Part shown: one piece after another, positions 57,712 through 64,000 of the stretch
Layout: each line of letters opens with the position of its first letter
Numbering within the stretch: the stretch's first letter is position 1
Assembly: GCF_001594145.1 (NCBI RefSeq)
Contig: NZ_LVCF01000001.1
Coordinates: forward strand, 558,001 to 622,000
Origin: Branchiibius sp. NY16-3462-2
GTDB lineage: Bacteria; Actinomycetota; Actinomycetes; Actinomycetales; Dermatophilaceae
DNA length: 64,000 nt
Reading direction: 5' to 3'
Position numbers and translations under genes: made by a program
The notes under the pieces: model-generated
Database searches by the model: none
What the model was told of the DNA's origin: nothing
The model's input: only the letters and a program-made list of their open reading frames with translations

Positions 57712-58176
57712 ATGGGTGATCCGGGCAGCGTGTTGCAGGACGACGTGCACTGGCTGATGGCGCGCACCGCACGCAGCCTCGGTGTCGTGGAGGAAGCCGC
57801 CATCGCGCACCTGGGGATCACGCTGCGTGAGTACGTCATCCTGGCCGAGGTCGCGGCGACTCCTGGGCGCAGCCAACTCGCCGTCGCCCGCGCGGCGGCC
57901 GTCGACAAGAGCCTCATGGTGACGGCGGTCGACCGGCTGGAAGCGGGTGGTCTGCTCGAGCGCACGCCGGACCCGAATGATCGCCGGGTGCGTGCGTTGC
58001 AACTGACTCCGAAGGGCCGTCGCACCATGACGCAGGCGGCGCGAGCAGTCCAGCAGACCCAGGACCGCCTGATGGAAACCCTTGAGCCAGAGCAGCGGGC
58101 TGTCTTTCGGGCGGCGTTACTGACCCTGGCTGACAATGGCCCGCAGGCGGGGTTCGACACCACCCCGTGCGTCTGA
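57712..58176 (+). CDS. MarR-family transcriptional regulator
   Basis: A 154-residue winged-helix repressor. LGITLREYVILAEVAATPGRSQLAVARAA, then VDKSLMVTAVDRLEAGGLLERTPDPNDRRVRALQLTPKG, are the HTH and wing. It is divergent from the SDR/FAD-oxidase pair and probably represses it and itself through 57669-57688, with release by an aromatic or related ligand, as in the family. It nearly abuts the convergent acetyltransferase gene. Confidence 0.9.
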   Translation: MGDPGSVLQDDVHWLMARTARSLGVVEEAAIAHLGITLREYVILAEVAATPGRSQLAVARAAAVDKSLMVTAVDRLEAGGLLERTPDPNDRRVRALQLTPKGRRTMTQAARAVQQTQDRLMETLEPEQRAVFRAALLTLADNGPQAGFDTTPCV

Positions 58177-58181
58177 ACCGA

Positions 58182-58741
58182 TTACAGCTGCAACAGCATT
58201 CGCTCGTTGCCGAGGGTGTTGGGTTTGACCCGGTCAAGGTCGAGGAATTCGGCGACACCCTCGTCGTAGGACTGCAGCATCTCCGCGTAGACCTCGGGGC
58301 TGACAGGGTCGCCCTCGATCTCGCGGAAGCCGTGGGCGGCGAAGAACGCGGTCTCGAAGGTCAGGCAGAAGACACGCGACACCCCGAGGCCACGTGCCCG
58401 GTCCAGCAGGTTGCTCAGGATCGCTGAGCCGACGCCCTGCCCCTTGAGCGAGGGATGGACGGCGACCGTCCGGACTTCGGCGACGTCCTCCCACATCACG
58501 TGCAGCGCCCCGCAGCCAAGGACCCGGGTGTCGTCGCCCGGGTCCAGCACGACCAGGAATTCCTGCAGCGACTCGAAATAGGACACTGCCGGTTTGGCCA
58601 CGATGGCCCGCGAGCTCACGTAGGGCTTGACCAGTTCCCGGATTCCCCGCACGTGCCGGGTGGTCGCGGGGAAGGGCCCGCTCCACGCGGCGGCAGGCCC
58701 GGAGGGAATCCCTCCGGGCCTGCCGTCAGTGTGCGCGTCGG

Positions 58742-58745
<4 letters not shown>
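58182..58745 (-). CDS. argA: ArgA-type amino-acid N-acetyltransferase
   Basis: A GNAT enzyme closely similar to M. tuberculosis Rv2747, which acetylates glutamate or glutamine as the first arginine step. Key blocks are VGCGALHV-like LGCGALHVMWED, VRTVAVHPSLKGQGVGSAIL (acetyl-CoA loop), CLTFETAFFAAHGFREI and VAEFLDLDRVKPNTLGNERMLL. The GTG start at 58745 overlaps the clpC stop (GTGA), giving 187 residues. However, the first 30 residues include the strong hairpin at 58692-58724, and the GNAT fold begins only near ATTRHVRGIRELV, so a later start is possible. Confidence 0.87.
58692..58724 (-). terminator. Perfect 15-bp hairpin after clpC
   Basis: Arms 58692-58706 (GGCAGGCCCGGAGGG) and 58710-58724 pair perfectly around AAT. 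It lies about 18-50 bases beyond the clpC stop and inside the apparent 5' end of argA. There is no T-run. It could end most clpC transcription while letting some pass, or hint that argA starts later. Confidence 0.55.
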
Positions 58746-61276
<2,531 letters not shown>

Positions 61277-61409
61277 GAGGGCTCCTTGATCTGCCGTCGG
61301 TTCTTATGGATGCTAGCCCGCCCACTTGTGTCGTGTCCGGACTCTGGAGGGTGCAACGCAACACGGCGCGCGCATGTTCCATCGCCGCGGATGCCATACG
61401 ATGCCGCGC
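61277..61409. promoter_or_regulatory. Divergent promoter region of clpC and the HprK-like gene
   Basis: This 133-base gap holds the clpC ribosome site (AAGGAG) and probable -10 elements on both strands. For the HprK-like gene, TACGAT at 61397-61402 would start transcription at about 61409-61410, at the ATG itself. No clear palindrome is seen. Confidence 0.45.
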
Positions 61410-62531
61410 ATGCCCGACCCGCTGCGCATCGAAGCCCTGGGGCATCGCTTGGAAGTGGAGGTCCAGGCGCTACCGGTCGAGCAAGTGGCGGCGTTACGCG
61501 CGCAATGGAGCCGTTGCGCGCCGGACGGGGCCGACACTGCGCCCGCCACGAACGTGCCGCTGTCGGATATCGAGGATCCCGTACGCCGTGACTACGCCTT
61601 GTCCTCGGCCGTCACCTTTGCGGCGATCCGGCAGGCGGCTGGTACCGGAGTCATGCTGCACGCCTGTGGCGTCGCCACCGACACGGGTGAGGTTGCGGTC
61701 CTGGTGGCGCCCTCGGGTACCGGTAAAACGACGGCGGCGGCGCGGCTGTGTGCTCGTGAGTTCGGCTACGTCACCGACGAAACCGTGCTGATCCAGCCGG
61801 ATCTGACGGTGCTGCCGTATCCGAAGCCGCTGTCGGTGGTTCTTGAGGCAGACGACCCGCACCACAAGCAACAGCACGGCCCCGACGAACTGCAGTTGCG
61901 CACCCCGCCGCATTCGCTGCGCGCAGGCGCGTTACTGCTGCTGGATCGGATTGACCGCGGGGGGCGCGACGAGGACGCACCGCACCCCGCCACGGTGCCC
62001 ACCCTCGAGCCGGTCGGCTTGATCGACGCGATGATGACGTTGATCCCCCAGACGTCGTCGCTGACCGCTCTGGATCAGCCGTTGACGGCCCTGGCGCAGC
62101 TGATCGTCGATCTGGGCGGTGTGCAGACCCTCTACTACCGGGAGATCGACCAGACCAGCGACCTCATCGAGCAGGTCCTGAACGATCGCGGGAGCACCCC
62201 GCCCCGGTTCACCTCGGTCCCCGGCAGTAGCGACCCGGTGGACACCGGCCACACACTCACCGACGACGAGGAGCTGTCCCTGCAGCGAGCGCCGTTCGAC
62301 GACGCCGTCGTCTGCGACGACGAAGTGCTCCTGCTGGCCGGTTCAGTACCGCTCCGGCTCAGCGGCCTGGGCGCGACCATCTGGCTGGCTGCCGAGCAGC
62401 CCATGAGCACCCCCGAGCTCCTCGACGTCTGCCGGACCGCCCACGGGGAGCATCCGCAGGCCCCGGATCTGGTGCGTTCAGCGGTTGACGACCTCGTCAC
62501 GGTGGGAGCGCTCAGCCCAGTCGGGCGATGA
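61410..62531 (+). CDS. HPr-kinase-like domain fused to a PqqD-like domain
   Basis: A 373-residue protein of unknown function. Residues 80-130 hold a P-loop of the HprK/PEPCK type: VMLHACGVAT, then VAVLVAPSGTGKTTAAARL (Walker A about 99-108) and GYVTDETVLI, like the acidic motif after it. The C-terminal 75 residues (VCDDEVLLLAGSVPLRLSGLGATIWL and on to VDDLVTVGALSPV) resemble PqqD, the fold of RiPP recognition elements. HprK-like kinases occur in some lasso-peptide clusters and cell-surface sugar clusters; no precursor peptide or cyclase is near. ATG at 61410 is chosen; ATG 61401 is possible. It overlaps the convergent LMW phosphatase gene by 20 bases. Confidence 0.72.
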   Translation: MPDPLRIEALGHRLEVEVQALPVEQVAALRAQWSRCAPDGADTAPATNVPLSDIEDPVRRDYALSSAVTFAAIRQAAGTGVMLHACGVATDTGEVAVLVAPSGTGKTTAAARLCAREFGYVTDETVLIQPDLTVLPYPKPLSVVLEADDPHHKQQHGPDELQLRTPPHSLRAGALLLLDRIDRGGRDEDAPHPATVPTLEPVGLIDAMMTLIPQTSSLTALDQPLTALAQLIVDLGGVQTLYYREIDQTSDLIEQVLNDRGSTPPRFTSVPGSSDPVDTGHTLTDDEELSLQRAPFDDAVVCDDEVLLLAGSVPLRLSGLGATIWLAAEQPMSTPELLDVCRTAHGEHPQAPDLVRSAVDDLVTVGALSPVGR

Positions 62532-63045
62532 TCTGCGTCACGTGGTGGTCCAGCAGTTCGGCCACCTCGGCGGCCTTCTCCGGACCCTTGCGGTACGGGT
62601 CCTGCACGTCGTACTGCGAGCGTGTCGGGCGTCGGTCCGCCTGGACCGCGGCGAGATAGGCCTCGCCGACGACCTCCTGCGGCAGCGACTGGCTCACGGC
62701 GGCCAACTGCCCCACGGTGTGCACCCGGCGCACCATGGCCGGGAAGTCACCGAGGACCACCTGTCGGTGGAACTTCTCCATCGGTAGGACCAGGCTGGCG
62801 CCCTGGACGATCGCCCGATTCAGCTGCCGGGAGACGAAACCCTCGGCGTCACCACCCCGGGCGCGCAACTGGGCCGCCATCGATTCGTCCATCGGTGAAC
62901 CGACCAGGGCACCGACGCCCGCACTGGTGAACCTCCATCCGGTCAGCCCGAACTCCTCGGCACGAACCTGGGCGAGCCGCTCCGCGAAGGCGGACCGGCA
63001 GATGTTCCCAGTACAGATGAAGACCGCCAGCGACGGGGTGTCCAT
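62512..63045 (-). CDS. Low-molecular-weight phosphatase-family protein
   Basis: A 177-residue LMW protein-tyrosine phosphatase/arsenate-reductase-fold protein. The P-loop CTGNICRS (11-18) provides nucleophile Cys11 and Arg17. The general acid is the Asp of VQDPYRKG near residue 146. In actinobacteria and firmicutes such enzymes dephosphorylate tyrosine or arginine, often of proteins tied to Clp. Facing an HprK-like kinase and near clpC, a phosphorylation switch is possible; this is inference. It lies 6 bases downstream of the ku start side, i.e. ku ends 7 bases from its start region. Confidence 0.9.
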   Translation of the reverse strand: MDTPSLAVFICTGNICRSAFAERLAQVRAEEFGLTGWRFTSAGVGALVGSPMDESMAAQLRARGGDAEGFVSRQLNRAIVQGASLVLPMEKFHRQVVLGDFPAMVRRVHTVGQLAAVSQSLPQEVVGEAYLAAVQADRRPTRSQYDVQDPYRKGPEKAAEVAELLDHHVTQIIARLG

Positions 63046-63051
63046 CGCCGG

Positions 63052-63945
63052 CTAGGCGGACTTCTTCTTAGCCGGAGCCTTTTTGGCGGCCGTCTTCTTC
63101 GCGGGAGCCTTCTTGGCAGGAGCCTTCTTGGCAGGAGCCTTCTTCGCGGGGGTGGGCTTCTCGCCGCGAGCGGCTTTGGCCCGGTCGACGCTCTGTTGTA
63201 GCGCTGCGAGCAGGTCGACGACCTGACCGCCTTCGTCCTGTGGTTCGGCAGCCGCGGTCACTTCACCGCCGGCCAGTTTCGCCTCGACGATTTGATGGAT
63301 CGCTTCCTCGTAGTCGTCGGTGTATTCGTCAGGTTCATAGTCGCCCGCCAAAGACTCGACCAGCATCTGCGCCATCGCGGTCTCGGCCGGTTTCACACTG
63401 AGGTCGGCGTCGTCCAGCACCCCGAACTCAGGAGTGCGCACCTCGTCCGGCCACAGCATCGTCTGCAGGGCGATCACCTCGTCGCGCACCCGCAGCACCG
63501 CGATCGTCATGCGGGTGCGAATGGTGATCGTGACCAGCGCGACGCGGTCGGTCTGCAGCAACGCATCCCGCAGCAGTGCGTACGGTTTCACGGCGCTGGC
63601 GTCGGGCTCCAGGTAGTAGCTCTTGTCCAGATAGAGCGGATCGATCTCGCTGGCCGGCACGAACTTGTCGACGGCGATCTCCCTCGAGGTCGAGATCGGC
63701 AGATTGGCCAGGTCGTCGTCGGTCAGGACGACCATCTGGCCGTCCTCGGTCTCATAGCCCTTGGCGATGTCGTTGTAGCTGACCTCTTCGCCATCGATCG
63801 CGCAGACGCGTCGATAGCGGATCCGGCCCCCGTCCTCGCGATGGACCTGGCGGAACTGCACGTCGTGATTCTCGGTCGCCGAATACAGCCGGACCGGCAC
63901 GTTGACCAGACCGAACGACACGGCACCCTTCCAGATCGCCCGCAT
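63052..63945 (-). CDS. ku: Non-homologous end-joining protein Ku
   Basis: Ku binds DNA double-strand ends and recruits LigD for end joining. The 297-residue protein starts with MRAIWKGAVSFGLVNVPVRLY, the family signature, and has HREDGGRIRYRRVC, YYLEPD and PYALLRDAL blocks. The C-terminal 45 residues are Lys/Ala/Pro repeats (AKKAP), which in related Ku proteins help DNA binding and threading. ATG at 63945 is selected on the N-terminal signature; the frame opens further to the right edge. LigD is not in this window. Confidence 0.96.
   Translation of the reverse strand: MRAIWKGAVSFGLVNVPVRLYSATENHDVQFRQVHREDGGRIRYRRVCAIDGEEVSYNDIAKGYETEDGQMVVLTDDDLANLPISTSREIAVDKFVPASEIDPLYLDKSYYLEPDASAVKPYALLRDALLQTDRVALVTITIRTRMTIAVLRVRDEVIALQTMLWPDEVRTPEFGVLDDADLSVKPAETAMAQMLVESLAGDYEPDEYTDDYEEAIHQIVEAKLAGGEVTAAAEPQDEGGQVVDLLAALQQSVDRAKAARGEKPTPAKKAPAKKAPAKKAPAKKTAAKKAPAKKKSA
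63104..63148 (-). repeat. 15-bp tandem repeat in the Ku tail
   Basis: Three 15-bp units GGAGCCTTCTTGGCA lie at 63104-63118, 63119-63133 and 63134-63148 (the last with two to three changes), encoding AKKAP-type repeats. Two looser units flank it. Copy number may vary between strains. Confidence 0.8.
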
Positions 63946-64000
63946 TGTGCAAGAGTGCCCCATGCGCCCGATGCTTGCCACCCCTGGCAATTCGGTGCCG

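Noticed and set aside
61410..63045. A complete RiPP (lasso peptide) cluster around the PqqD-like domain.
   Set aside because: No precursor-like small gene, lasso cyclase, radical SAM enzyme or dedicated exporter is adjacent; the ABC genes at 53-55 kb are separated by unrelated operons.

Overview
The window is dense, high-GC chromosomal DNA from an actinobacterium. Gene families and gene order suggest a member of the Micrococcales, near Dermacoccaceae or Intrasporangiaceae; that placement is inference. Supporting signs are frequent GTG starts, many 4-nt GTGA or ATGA overlaps between neighbours, menaquinone and system II cytochrome c genes, a Rex-headed heme operon, the 32-residue ribosomal protein bS22, DUF3027, ClpC, Ku and a DUF222/HNH gene of the 13E12 type. 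I see no tRNA, rRNA, CRISPR array or intact insertion sequence. No stretch longer than about 300 bases lacks a gene, except the 0.5 kb at 48.3-48.9 kb that holds a broken acetyltransferase gene.

Layout. 0-6.8 kb: zwf, DUF3027, a cold-shock protein, a HAD hydrolase, a two-TM protein with a Gln-rich tail, and a large GH63/MGH1-like glycosidase. 6.8-20.3 kb: menaquinone genes (menB and menC divergent, then menE-menA) mixed with accessory genes: DinB, an aminoglycoside nucleotidyltransferase-like protein, RidA, a YihY-like membrane protein, an inositol-phosphatase-like enzyme, an AAA ATPase behind a striking operator, SDR, a GT-C glycosyltransferase, a TetR/DUF4386 pair, ThpR and a FusB-like zinc protein. 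20.3-28.2 kb: the minus-strand run marR-hemL-phosphatase-resA-ccdA-resB-ccsB-DUF4229, divergent from yceI, then a small protein whose start codon lies in a palindrome. 28.2-33.8 kb: the coupled heme operon rex-hemA-hemC-cobA/hemD-hemB with a Rex box upstream.

33.8-46.3 kb: glutaredoxin, PlsC-like acyltransferase, GalE2-like SDR, lactate 2-monooxygenase, bS22, a BldC/excisionase-type HTH protein, a GNAT/AcuC pair, proC, the transglutaminase/alpha-E/ATP-grasp operon, a TIM-barrel protein, Ppx/GppA and a Cys-rich conserved protein. From memory, the order from Ppx/GppA back to menC mirrors Mycobacterium tuberculosis Rv0495c-Rv0553, with lactate monooxygenase, GNAT/AcuC and the amidoligase operon as additions. 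46.3-48.9 kb is a junction with a methyltransferase, a DUF222/HNH gene and the broken GNAT gene. 48.9-64 kb: VOC protein, radA, disA, mutY, gluconokinase, an ABC exporter operon, a MarR/SDR/FAD-oxidase cassette, an ArgA-type acetyltransferase, clpC, an HprK-like/PqqD fusion, an LMW phosphatase and Ku. The radA-disA-mutY-clpC part resembles M. tuberculosis Rv3585-Rv3596c.

How the genes fit together. Much of the window serves respiration: menaquinone, heme, cytochrome c maturation and the NADH-sensing repressor Rex. A second theme is genome maintenance (RadA, DisA, MutY, Ku). Candidates for new biology are the HprK-like/PqqD fusion facing an LMW phosphatase, a possible leader-peptide attenuator ahead of the FusB-like gene, the GNAT/AcuC pair, and several genes whose operators abut or cover apparently leaderless start codons.
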